Origin: Bacteroides sp.
Lineage (GTDB): Bacteria > Bacteroidota > Bacteroidia > Bacteroidales > Muribaculaceae
Direction: 5' to 3'
DNA length: 37,422 nt
Assembly: GCA_014801875.1 (NCBI GenBank)
Contig: JAAVDJ010000001.1
Location: 10,293-47,714 of the forward strand
Under the pieces are notes generated by a model that was not told the DNA's origin, did not search any database, and saw only the letters and a program-made list of their open reading frames with translations. This document shows positions 16,867 to 23,802 of this stretch, piece after piece. Position 1 is the stretch's first letter; every line of letters starts with the position of its first letter. The position numbers and the translations under genes are program-made.

Positions 16867-17745
16867 TCACCTTTCAAGAGGGTTATAGAATTCCTGCCAG
16901 TCTTCTGTGAGGTCATGGAACCCTTTCTCACTGTCATCCGCGATTGAGACGGAGGCTCCGGTTGATCTGACAAAGGCTCCTGCATTACGGTAAATGTCTC
17001 TTTCGAAAATCTTCCATTCCTCTTTATCCATCTGTTTTCTTGGCCAGCGGTATCTGATAATTGGAGAGGATTGTTGAGTAAGACCGGCTGCTTCAAATAT
17101 GAAATTGTTCTCCGTGTCAGCAGCCCGCAGTATAAGCCCGTCAGCACCTCCCAGTTTCCAGGGACCGAAAGGGAGCGGAATGTCTTCCGCATACATTATT
17201 TCCCATATCCTTCCTCCAAATTCACCGACTGCCTTCTTACAGGGATATCCCATTATGGTGTCTGCTTCCTCAGGAATCTTCTTCCATTGAATCACCGGTA
17301 TTCTCTCACTGTATTCAATCACCTCTGAGGTATAAGGAATCCTGTTGGTGGTGGTCGCGACGGAATCTGTGTTATCTATGATAATGTCCCATCCGAGATA
17401 GTTTTCGGGAATGGTCTCAATCATCATTCTTTTCCTCATCTCGCGTGTATTCTTTGTGTCGAGGTCTCTCAGGTCTTTGCTGAAAAATGCGTTGAACAGT
17501 CTGCCCATCTGAAGGTCCATGATGTTGGAGTGGCTCAGGGAATCATCCTTTTCGAAAGCCCGGAAACGGGTGTCGTATGAAATGGTCAGATAGCACGAAT
17601 CGAGAATATCTTTCTTGTTGGTGTTCTGATGAAGAAGGGTGAAGGAAGGTTTGTCAAGCATATATGATATAGACATCTGGGCTTTGGCGGAGATGGTTGA
17701 GATCGCTGAAAGTGCGAAAAGGAGGTAGTGTAAAATTTTAATCAT
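16867..17745 (-). CDS. GLPGLI family exported protein, variant motif
   Basis: 292 residues with a signal peptide (MIKILHYLLFALSAISTISAKAQ). The family core is recognisable: TIMGYPCKKAVGEFGGRIWEIMYAEDIP followed by GPWKLGGADGLIL. The name motif is thus GGADGLI instead of GLPGLI, a divergence worth noting because the second copy at 12509 keeps the consensus. Expected to be periplasmic. It lies between the precursor and the maturase, separated from the precursor by a long hairpin and from the maturase by 7 nt, so it is part of the peptide operon. Confidence 0.83.
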   Translation of the reverse strand: MIKILHYLLFALSAISTISAKAQMSISYMLDKPSFTLLHQNTNKKDILDSCYLTISYDTRFRAFEKDDSLSHSNIMDLQMGRLFNAFFSKDLRDLDTKNTREMRKRMMIETIPENYLGWDIIIDNTDSVATTTNRIPYTSEVIEYSERIPVIQWKKIPEEADTIMGYPCKKAVGEFGGRIWEIMYAEDIPLPFGPWKLGGADGLILRAADTENNFIFEAAGLTQQSSPIIRYRWPRKQMDKEEWKIFERDIYRNAGAFVRSTGASVSIADDSEKGFHDLTEDWQEFYNPLER

Positions 17746-17787
17746 GAAATGAGAGGAATTATTGAGAATGCCTAAATTAACATGAGT

Positions 17788-17832
17788 GATGGAGGGATTG
17801 CAATGTTATCCATAACACTGCAATCCTCCATC
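17788..17832 (-). promoter_or_regulatory. Hairpin between precursor and maturation genes
   Basis: A 45-nt inverted repeat (arms beginning GATGGAGG, about 21 bp with one bulge and one mismatch) fills the gap after the precursor stop. No T-run follows on the minus strand. It is therefore more likely a partial terminator or an RNA-stabilising 3' structure that lets the precursor outnumber the enzymes downstream. Confidence 0.65.
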
Positions 17833-17870
17833 TAAAAGAATATGGAGAAATGAGTGCAGGAGGGGAATAA

Positions 17871-18089
17871 TTATCCCATTATGGCACGGAAAGCATTTGT
17901 TTTACCGCAATCGGAACAATCGCCATCCTCAGGATCAGGTTGGCTTATGTCCTCATCATCGGCTTCTTCGGGTATGAGAGGTCCAAAACAAATACAGGCA
18001 CATTTTTTCTCAGTAGTGGATCCTCCGATTACTTCTGATAGCATCTTCTTTTGAAGAAGGTCTATAGAAATCATAGATAAACCTTTCAT
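17871..18089 (-). CDS. RiPP precursor peptide with Gly-Gly leader and cysteine core
   Basis: 72 codons. Met6 is an equally good start: AAAGG lies 7 nt before it. The leader LLQKKMLSEVIGG (residues 11-23) has the hydrophobic spacing and double-glycine end of bacteriocin-type leaders. The putative core of 49 residues has five cysteines: C30, C32 and C34 in CACIC, and C58 and C61 in CSDC, separated by a very acidic, proline-containing stretch (EEADDEDISQPDPEDGD). It is the second gene of the operon, directly upstream of the GLPGLI and radical SAM genes. The leader style matches what I know as GG-Bacteroidales natural product precursors. Nature of the modification unknown. Confidence 0.82.
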   Translation of the reverse strand: MKGLSMISIDLLQKKMLSEVIGGSTTEKKCACICFGPLIPEEADDEDISQPDPEDGDCSDCGKTNAFRAIMG

Positions 18090-18145
18090 AAATGTTATAT
18101 TTAATGTTAATATTTATTAGGAGAGATTTAGATATCTAGGTTATT

Positions 18146-18535
18146 TTAGATGGATAACCATCCTGATAGAGTTTTGTTGCTGAGCCGGAACCCGATACGG
18201 AAATCTCCTTTTAAAGAGAAAAGAGTATCGACGAAAGGGGTTTCGTCAGCGAGTACGGCGACAGTATTCCCGTAGGCATCGAGAATCTCGAAGCACACAA
18301 TCTCTGCGTTGTCTATGCCTGAGATTTGGATTCCACCCACTCTGCTTATGGAGCAGAAAAGGGGTATGCTTGGCATACGTTGGCCACGTTCCGGATCGGG
18401 ATTTTCCGGAGTTAGAGTTGTGGATAGTGTCTCATCATTCTCCGGAAGTATGTCCTGCGCTTTGACAGGAACAGTGCTCAATGTAGAGATGAGCAAGACT
18501 ATCACACAAAAAAGAGTTTTAAAAATCGTCTTCAT
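18146..18535 (-). CDS. Small exported protein, DUF3244-like
   Basis: 129 residues from MKTIFKTLFCVIVLL (18535). An upstream in-frame ATG at 18553 overlaps the promoter's -7 box and cannot be the start. A signal peptide ends near PVKA (about residue 26). The mature part is a short beta-sandwich-like domain: RMPSIPLFCSISRVGGIQISG, EILDAYGNTVAVLADE, GDFRIGFRLSNKTLSGWLSI. This resembles DUF3244, a family of small secreted proteins known from Bacteroides, of unknown function. It is the first gene of the peptide operon and its leader is very short (about 9 nt from the predicted start of transcription). It may be the first product of the system to appear at the surface. Confidence 0.65.
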   Translation of the reverse strand: MKTIFKTLFCVIVLLISTLSTVPVKAQDILPENDETLSTTLTPENPDPERGQRMPSIPLFCSISRVGGIQISGIDNAEIVCFEILDAYGNTVAVLADETPFVDTLFSLKGDFRIGFRLSNKTLSGWLSI

Positions 18536-18550
18536 GTTCAAGTTTTTTGG

Positions 18551-18606
18551 CAAAGTTACAAAGTTGTCCCCCCGTTTGTCAAGGAAATGAGTACCGTTTT
18601 TGTACC
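18551..18606 (-). promoter_or_regulatory. Operator-promoter of the peptide operon (P2, copy A)
   Basis: On the minus strand: -7 box TAACTTTG (18551-18558), TTGAC -33 element (18578-18582) 19 nt upstream. Eight bases further upstream is a direct repeat GGTAC-AAAAAC-GGTAC (18591-18606), whose halves are 11 bp apart, one helical turn. The position, centred about 54 bp before the predicted start of transcription, suits an activator. The same arrangement precedes the barrel gene at 23207. Confidence 0.75.
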
Positions 18607-18615
18607 AAATTACAA

Positions 18616-18810
18616 TTATTTGAGGAATAGATATTTATGAGGGTGTAGAATGATGCTTTTAAAATGAGTAAAGGAAAAAAGTTTACTCAAATTTACAGAA
18701 TCTTTACAGGCTTTGTGTGTATTTTTTGCTTCGGCACATTCAAAAGCGTATTCGACAAAAGAAAAAGCCAGGAAGATAATAAAGTTTCTTTGTTTCATGT
18801 TGGTGTCCAT
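18616..18810 (-). CDS. Small ORF with signal-peptide-like start, uncertain
   Basis: 64 codons from MDTNMKQ (or Met5). Residues 5-28 resemble an uncleaved or poor signal peptide (KQRNFIIFLAFSFVEYAFEC). Then comes a cysteine-containing stretch (ECAEAKNTHKACKDSVNLSK), and the tail (LFSFTHFKSIILHPHKYLFLK) looks like read-through of intergenic DNA. It has its own promoter (P1) about 20 nt upstream. The copy at 23374-23490 keeps the start and the hydrophobic part but is shifted by a single-base deletion. It may be a leader peptide, a tiny membrane peptide, or the 5' remnant of a lost exported protein. Confidence 0.35.
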   Translation of the reverse strand: MDTNMKQRNFIIFLAFSFVEYAFECAEAKNTHKACKDSVNLSKLFSFTHFKSIILHPHKYLFLK

Positions 18811-18829
18811 TTGTTTCAGTTTAGGAAAG

Positions 18830-18860
18830 CAAAGTTAGCTTGCGAATTTTTGTAAAGCAA
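18830..18860 (-). promoter_or_regulatory. Promoter P1, copy A
   Basis: Minus-strand TTG (18858-18860), 20 nt, TAACTTTG (18830-18837): a full match to the Bacteroidetes consensus. It reads into the small ORF starting at 18810. The same boxes and spacing occur in the second copy of the module (23509-23539). Confidence 0.65.
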
Positions 18861-18875
18861 TAGAGATCAGAAGGG

Positions 18876-18929
18876 AAAAGTGAGAAAAAGTGAGATTGAA
18901 AGCCCTCAATCTCACTTTTTCTCACTTTT
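18876..18929. terminator. 54-bp perfect hairpin; terminator of the TPR regulator
   Basis: Two 24-nt arms (beginning AAAAGTGAGAAAAAGTGAGA) are perfectly complementary around a 6-nt loop. It starts 16 nt beyond the regulator stop. The arms end in A/T runs on both sides, so it could stop transcription in either direction. Complete second copy at 23555-23608, partial third at 1-45. Confidence 0.9.
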
Positions 18930-18945
18930 ATTTGATACGGAATCT

Positions 18946-20670
18946 TTACAGGCTTTGGATGATTGGATCAAGAAGTTCAGTGTTCACCCTATCTCCGGCA
19001 AGTCTCTTTCGAAGTTTTGTACGTTGGCCTGAAACCGCCTGTTTACTTTTCCCCAAGAGACCGGCAGTTTCACCGGGTCGAACTCCGTATTTAATGAGTA
19101 TCAACAAACGATAATCGTCAATGGAGAAATGGCCGATAAGCATCCTGAGATTAAGTTTAAAGGATGGTGATAATCTAAGGAGCGTCTGCTCCATCTCTTT
19201 CCATAATAAATCTGAATCAGGGATCGGTTTCTTCTCCGCAAGATATCTCTGAATGTTGACATATGCCTGTGAGTCAAGTAGCCTTTTATCTACTCTTTCT
19301 GAATAATCTGCCGAATCAGATATAGCAGTGATTATATCGTTAAGTCTGTGTGCTATTTGTTCTGTCAGTGACAATTTATCTTGGTTCAGATCATACTCTT
19401 CCTCCATATCTTCCACACGGGGTGAATCGGGATGGAGTTTCAGATGTGATAGAGCCGTATATTTTTCAAGAAGAGATGCATATTTACGTTTTTTATGTAT
19501 ATATGACGCAGCCCAACCCAACATAAGAAGCAAGATACTTATACCCAACCAGGCCATAAAAATTTCAAGATTCTTCTGTTTTAGTACAGCCTCTTCCTTT
19601 GCTTGTAGATTTTTGGTGTAATTGAATCTGTTCTTGATAATAGAAACGTCCTCACTTTCTGTCCTCTTCTGTTCCAAAGCCACTTCTGTCAGCAGAGATT
19701 CTATCAAACTGTCGATAGAGTCGCGATTCAATAGACTTCGCATCTCCGGTTTAAGCAGCAATGTCAGGGCTGAAGCTCGGTATCTGTCAGCGGTTCCCGG
19801 TGGAAGGTCTAATATCTTTCGGGCTAAAACGAAAGCCTCACTGTATCTCGCTGCCTCATAATATATTGTAGCTGCTGAAATGTAAGCGAAAGGCTTAGAG
19901 TCATCCCAAACATTTAATCCACCGTCTTCTATCAGCATCAATGCAGAATCCGTGCGCCCTGATTTTTGCATTAAGACAGCCTTATATAGCTTCATGAAAG
20001 CCTGATACTCTTTCGAAAGTTGTTTTGATAGCCGAAATGCCTTGTCGATATAAATATCAGCGCTATCCAGTTCATCTTGATGCATATAGACACTTCCGAG
20101 AAGCTGACAGTTGAAGGATAGGGATTCCGTGTCGGATAGAGCTTCATTTGTGGAAATTGTTTTCTTCAATGTCTGAGCTGCATCTGTATAGAGATTCACA
20201 TTATTATAAAGTCTGCCGGTCTGGCTTAGAATCCGACTATAGAGAGGAGAAAGATGGTCAGCGTTTTCAGCTGCCATATTGAAAAATTTTAGAGCTTCCG
20301 GGTAATCGCCTAAATCGGAATACACTCTTCCGGCATAATATAGTGCTTCGGGATAATATCCGCGTTTCCGGTGTTTTTCCTCATATTTTAGGGATGATAG
20401 GATGAGGGAGTCGGAGGTATGAGGAATGTAGAGTTTATCATCCGCTTTCACTGAGAGAAGTGTTTGCAGACTTTTATCCCCTTGATTGAGATTATTTTGA
20501 GAGATATCCTTAAGTATCCGGACTGCCTCTTCTATAGAGTCAGGTTCGTTGTCGAGAATGTATGCTGCGTGAAGGAGTTCCGGGTTATCCGACGTTCCTC
20601 TTCGGCAGCCTGCACAGAGAATAATCGCCACAGCCAGGGTCAGTATGTATAGAAAATGTTTGAGAGGCAT
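18946..20670 (-). CDS. Membrane-anchored TPR protein with C-terminal HTH regulator
   Basis: 574 residues. A lipoprotein-like signal (IILCAGC, Cys22) is followed by tetratricopeptide-type helices from about residue 35 to 330 (for example YYPEALYYAGRVYSDLGDY). A transmembrane segment lies at about 369-390 (FMAWLGISILLLMLGWAASY) followed by KKRK. The cytoplasmic part starts coiled-coil-like and ends in a LuxR/sigma-4-like helix-turn-helix (about 523-556: GVRPGETAGLLGKSKQAVSG, then RTKLRKR). The design suggests a one-component sensor: TPRs in the periplasm, DNA binding inside. It is transcribed alone, just upstream of the peptide operon, and is the obvious candidate activator of the P2 promoters. 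Its last 34 codons are duplicated exactly at 23803-23916. Confidence 0.83.
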   Translation of the reverse strand: MPLKHFLYILTLAVAIILCAGCRRGTSDNPELLHAAYILDNEPDSIEEAVRILKDISQNNLNQGDKSLQTLLSVKADDKLYIPHTSDSLILSSLKYEEKHRKRGYYPEALYYAGRVYSDLGDYPEALKFFNMAAENADHLSPLYSRILSQTGRLYNNVNLYTDAAQTLKKTISTNEALSDTESLSFNCQLLGSVYMHQDELDSADIYIDKAFRLSKQLSKEYQAFMKLYKAVLMQKSGRTDSALMLIEDGGLNVWDDSKPFAYISAATIYYEAARYSEAFVLARKILDLPPGTADRYRASALTLLLKPEMRSLLNRDSIDSLIESLLTEVALEQKRTESEDVSIIKNRFNYTKNLQAKEEAVLKQKNLEIFMAWLGISILLLMLGWAASYIHKKRKYASLLEKYTALSHLKLHPDSPRVEDMEEEYDLNQDKLSLTEQIAHRLNDIITAISDSADYSERVDKRLLDSQAYVNIQRYLAEKKPIPDSDLLWKEMEQTLLRLSPSFKLNLRMLIGHFSIDDYRLLILIKYGVRPGETAGLLGKSKQAVSGQRTKLRKRLAGDRVNTELLDPIIQSL

Positions 20671-20720
20671 AAGTTAAAAATTTGAGAGGGGAGGAGTTGT
20701 GCCAATTCTGAAATGAATGG

Positions 20721-20750
20721 CAAATATAATCCAAATCTCTCTGTTCCGCA
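20721..20750 (-). promoter_or_regulatory. Promoter of the TPR regulator
   Basis: Minus-strand TTG (20748-20750), about 19-20 nt, then TATATTTG (20721-20728), matching TAnnTTTG. The predicted start of transcription is about 45 nt before the ATG at 20670. Confidence 0.65.
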
Positions 20751-20876
20751 ATAAAAAAGTGTGGAATTTTCTTCCTCGGATTACTCTTTTCCATAAATTT
20801 CCCTTTTCCCTAACTTTAGCTTACAAAAGGGAGTGCGACCCTTACCCGCCGTCAGGCATCGGAGGGATAATACTAA

Positions 20877-20911
20877 AGCCGTAGCGGAGTCCTCCCGACG
20901 TCGCCACGGCT
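20877..20911 (-). terminator. Probable terminator of the barrel gene
   Basis: AGCCGT-A-GCG ... CGC-C-ACGGCT: a 9-bp stem with one mismatch, about 130 nt past the barrel stop codon. No strong T-run follows, so termination is inferred from position. Confidence 0.45.
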
Positions 20912-21041
20912 ATTCACATTCATTAACTACCTTGTTTCTATATTGTCATTGTTGTATTGCCGAAGAGGCCCCCAAAAAATATTGTCAATATTCAGGACTA
21001 AGGCTGAATATTTCCTCAGGGGCGAGGAGAGTTGATTTAAT

Positions 21042-23207
21042 TCACAATCTTTCCATTTCTTCGACAGTGGAAACTTTTCCCTTATATTTATTTTTATGAC
21101 GGAATGTGTAGGATAGAGTCAGTATTAATCTTCTTGTATCCCTATATTGAATCCGTTCAAACAAATAATTCTTCTCATATGAAGTAGACATTGTCTTGGA
21201 CGCAAGGATATCCGACAACTTCAGGGAGACGTAAAGAGTGCGTTTGAGGAATCTGCGGTGAATACCCACACTTATGTTAGTGGAAGAATGTATTCTGCTG
21301 TTGCAATACACACCCGGTGGATTATAATTCATATTGATGTATGTCGTGAAACCGTGGAAAGAGAAATAGTTTGAAATTGAAAAATCCATATATGGTCTAT
21401 TTCCGATTTCAGGCATATAGGGAAATTCGCGTCTTATGTCATAGAAGGTTTTGGTCAGGCTCCCTGATATGTTTCCTCTCCAGCACTTCACTTCCTTGCT
21501 ATAGTTGACACCAACACTGAACAATTTATATTTTCCTAAATTGACAGGATAGTGGATTTGATGCAGAGGATTGAAAGAGTCGGTGACGGACTCGGTTTCT
21601 ATAGGGTTATGCACCCATCGGTAGTCGAGATTCAGAATCAACTCTTTATATTGCAAGGAATAAGATAATTGATAGTTGTAGGTAGGAAGAAGGAGAGGAT
21701 TCCCTTTTACGGTGATATAACGGTTGAAATATTCACTCTCTGAACGTAACTGATAAAATGTGGGACGTTTGATACGGGAATCAAAACCCAATGACATTTT
21801 CACTATGCCAAATTCACCGGATAAAATAGCTGAAGGAAAGAACCTTCCGTAAGTCCTATGAAGCACAGTGGAATTATCTATACCATTTTTGTAGTCAAGT
21901 TGCATTTCTTCATAGCGCACCCCCACGTTCAGACCATAATTTCGGAAAGAGAAGGCATATTGACAGAATAAAGCCAATTTCCCCTCCCGTGAGTTTAGGA
22001 GCGTTGATTCGGCGGGATAATTTTGAGCGGAAGAATGATTGTTCTTTATGAAACTTCCATCCACACCGAAACTAAGACGAGATTGTTCAGATGGATTCCA
22101 CCCAAATCTCACCGTGCCGGACCATAAGTCGTAAATACTTGTCGTCGTGTTAATCACCTCATGGAGGGGAGTGAGGGTTCCCTCTTCTTCCACGACACTT
22201 GTGGCGGCTGAGTTTCGTCTTATATAATCTCCATTGAAGTTTAAATTAAGCTTACTTGATAGGTTGCCGTCATAATAGGCATTCACCTGCCATTGATGAT
22301 AGTGGTGTGGTAATGAACTTTTGGAATAGAGCATCTCATATTCCTCTCCACCCCTTGTCATCTCGGTGTATGTGTTTCCAACATTTCTTTGAGTATCGTT
22401 AGAATATGTAATTTTAGCACCAACATTCCGTCCGGATGGAAGACTGATATTGCCTCCTCCTGAAATTGTCCAGTTAAAAAACTCGGCATTCCAGGAAGGC
22501 ATATCCGAAAGCATCCTCCACTCCTCGGCCTCGGTAAAAAACGTCTCCCGGTTTGTCTGATCGGCTCTTAGGCGGTAGGAGTCATTATCCCATGTCAGAA
22601 AGAAATCTGTCATTCCGCTGCCATATGATAAGTTTAATTGCTGATAATCAGAGAATCTTCTACCCATACTCTCTCTGGTATATGCACGTATGCCCAACCC
22701 CTCTGTAATCTTTCGTTTAAGTATTATTTTGATTATGGCAGAATATTCTGCATCATATTCCACTCCGGGATTCCTGATTATCTCTACGCTTTTTATGTCG
22801 GAAGTTCGAATTCGGGTTAATTCCGAGCTATCCTGTATTTTCCGATTTCCGATATAGATGATAGCTTTCCCACTGCCGGCCACATAGAAACTCCCGTCTT
22901 GATCTTTGACGAACGGTAATTGTGCGAGCATATCTTCCGTGCTTGGCATATCCCCTAAAGGGGAACGACTTATGTCGACAGTAAGATTATTTCCATTGAG
23001 ATGAATATAGTTCTTGTTAGCACTTATCACCACTTCCTTCAATTCACTGGCTTGGACACTATCGGAATTTTCAGTCAGGATGGATTGTCGGTTAGAAATT
23101 GTATCTACCGACATCAAATTGGAGCTATCATAAAATGCAGCCGCCAATGGACAAATGAATAAATTTAATAAGGTAAACAATAGGAATTTGAAAATCGTTT
23201 TGGCCAT
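21042..23207 (-). CDS. TonB-receptor-like outer-membrane beta-barrel protein
   Basis: 721 residues with a signal peptide (to about LAAAF, residue 25). A plug-like domain (about 50-170) has STEDMLAQLPFVKDQDGSFY, AIIYIGNRKIQDSSELTRI and IKSVEIIRNPGVEYDAEYSA, the pattern of TonB-receptor plugs in the outer-membrane beta-barrel family that lacks the carboxypeptidase-like N-terminal domain. From about 180 onward alternating aromatic strands form the barrel, with the usual late KRPTFYQLRSESEYFNRYI and a final LILTLSYTF. A charged tail of ~20 residues follows, unusual because such barrels normally end on an aromatic residue. It shares its operator-promoter with the peptide operon, suggesting it exports, imports or senses the modified peptide. 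Confidence 0.87.
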   Translation of the reverse strand: MAKTIFKFLLFTLLNLFICPLAAAFYDSSNLMSVDTISNRQSILTENSDSVQASELKEVVISANKNYIHLNGNNLTVDISRSPLGDMPSTEDMLAQLPFVKDQDGSFYVAGSGKAIIYIGNRKIQDSSELTRIRTSDIKSVEIIRNPGVEYDAEYSAIIKIILKRKITEGLGIRAYTRESMGRRFSDYQQLNLSYGSGMTDFFLTWDNDSYRLRADQTNRETFFTEAEEWRMLSDMPSWNAEFFNWTISGGGNISLPSGRNVGAKITYSNDTQRNVGNTYTEMTRGGEEYEMLYSKSSLPHHYHQWQVNAYYDGNLSSKLNLNFNGDYIRRNSAATSVVEEEGTLTPLHEVINTTTSIYDLWSGTVRFGWNPSEQSRLSFGVDGSFIKNNHSSAQNYPAESTLLNSREGKLALFCQYAFSFRNYGLNVGVRYEEMQLDYKNGIDNSTVLHRTYGRFFPSAILSGEFGIVKMSLGFDSRIKRPTFYQLRSESEYFNRYITVKGNPLLLPTYNYQLSYSLQYKELILNLDYRWVHNPIETESVTDSFNPLHQIHYPVNLGKYKLFSVGVNYSKEVKCWRGNISGSLTKTFYDIRREFPYMPEIGNRPYMDFSISNYFSFHGFTTYINMNYNPPGVYCNSRIHSSTNISVGIHRRFLKRTLYVSLKLSDILASKTMSTSYEKNYLFERIQYRDTRRLILTLSYTFRHKNKYKGKVSTVEEMERL

Positions 23208-23232
23208 ACCATTTGGTTTTATGTGTATGGCG

Positions 23233-23287
23233 CAAAGTTATAAAGTTGTACACCGTTTGTCAAGGAAATGAGTACCGTTTTTGTACC
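23233..23287 (-). promoter_or_regulatory. Operator-promoter of the barrel gene (P2, copy B)
   Basis: Minus strand: -7 box TAACTTTG (23233-23240), TTGAC (23259-23263) 18 nt upstream, and the direct repeat GGTAC-AAAAAC-GGTAC (23272-23287) 8 nt further upstream. The layout equals that of the peptide operon, including the CATTTCC between operator and -33 box. The leader is about 20 nt. Confidence 0.75.
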
Positions 23288-23373
23288 AAATCTCAATTAT
23301 TTTAGGTATAGATATTTATGTGGGTGTAAAATGATACTTTCAATATGAGTAAAGGAAAAAAGTTTACTCAAAT

Positions 23374-23490
23374 TTACAGAATCTTTACAGGCTTTGTGTG
23401 TATTTTTTGCTTCGGCACATTAAAAGCATATTCGACAAAAGAAAAAGCCAGGAGGATAATAAAGTTTCTTTGTTTCATGTCGGTGTCCAT
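23374..23490 (-). pseudogene. Second copy of the small signal-peptide-like ORF, frameshifted
   Basis: 38 codons from MDTDMKQRNFIILLAFSFVEYAF. Compared with the copy at 18616-18810 one base is lost after the GCTTTT codons, so the reading frame changes and stops early at 23374-23376. The promoter P1 before it is intact. Confidence 0.4.
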
Positions 23491-23508
23491 ATTTTCAGTT
23501 TAGGAAAG

Positions 23509-23539
23509 CAAAGTTAGCTTGCGAATTTTTGTAAAGCAA
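23509..23539 (-). promoter_or_regulatory. Promoter P1, copy B
   Basis: Minus-strand TTG (23537-23539), 20 nt, TAACTTTG (23509-23516), the same as copy A at 18830-18860. Confidence 0.6.
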
Positions 23540-23554
23540 TAGAAATCAGAATGG

Positions 23555-23608
23555 AAAAGTGAGAAAAAGTGAGATTGAATGCCCTCAATCTCACTTTTTC
23601 TCACTTTT
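23555..23608. repeat. 54-bp hairpin repeat, complete second copy
   Basis: Same 24-nt arms as at 18876-18929; only the loop differs (aatgcc instead of aagccc). Here it follows the 3' remnant of an unknown gene instead of the regulator, so the hairpin unit has been attached to different genes. Confidence 0.9.
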
Positions 23609-23627
23609 ATTTGATATTCCGGATAAA

Positions 23628-23714
23628 TCAGCAGGCATTACTATCATTCTCGGTCTCTTTTTCTATCGGTATTATGAGCTTGTCGGGTTTTAGGAGGATA
23701 TAGATGAAGAGTAC
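23628..23714 (-). pseudogene. 3' remnant of the unknown gene, second copy
   Basis: 28 codons before TGA (23628-23630): VLFIYILLKPDKLIIPIEK then ETENDSNAC. It matches the end of the remnant at 65-244. On its upstream side it is fused, within the second GGTAC, to the orphan operator, so it no longer has a start of its own. Confidence 0.5.
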
Positions 23715-23726
23715 CGTTTTTGTACC
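23711..23726 (-). promoter_or_regulatory. Orphan GGTAC direct-repeat operator (third copy)
   Basis: Exact GGTAC-AAAAAC-GGTAC as in both P2 promoters, with the conserved upstream flank, but without the -33 and -7 boxes: immediately after it (minus strand) comes the unknown gene remnant. It could still bind the regulator as a decoy. Confidence 0.6.
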
Positions 23727-23802
23727 AAATTTCAATTATTCGAGATATAGGTATAAAATAATACTTTTAAAATGAGTAAAGGAAAAAAGTTTACTCATAT
23801 TT

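Larger units (their letters stand above)
18554..18945. other. Long intergenic module between regulator and peptide operon
   Basis: Read on the minus strand the 392-bp gap holds, in order: the hairpin terminator of the regulator, promoter P1, a small signal-peptide-like ORF and operator-promoter P2. The stretch from the hairpin to P2 is repeated with a few percent of differences at about 23230-23610. Confidence 0.8.
20671..21041. other. Gap between barrel gene and regulator
   Basis: 371 bp. On the minus strand it carries a probable terminator for the barrel gene (20877-20911), then about 130 bp without recognisable features, then the regulator's promoter (20721-20750). No GGTAC direct repeat is present, so the regulator does not appear to control itself through the P2-type operator. 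Confidence 0.7.

Noticed and set aside
16860..17192. 111-codon extension of the radical SAM frame
   Set aside because: It overlaps the GLPGLI gene on the same strand and shows no domain; MERISIGRHT at 16859 gives a normal maturase start.
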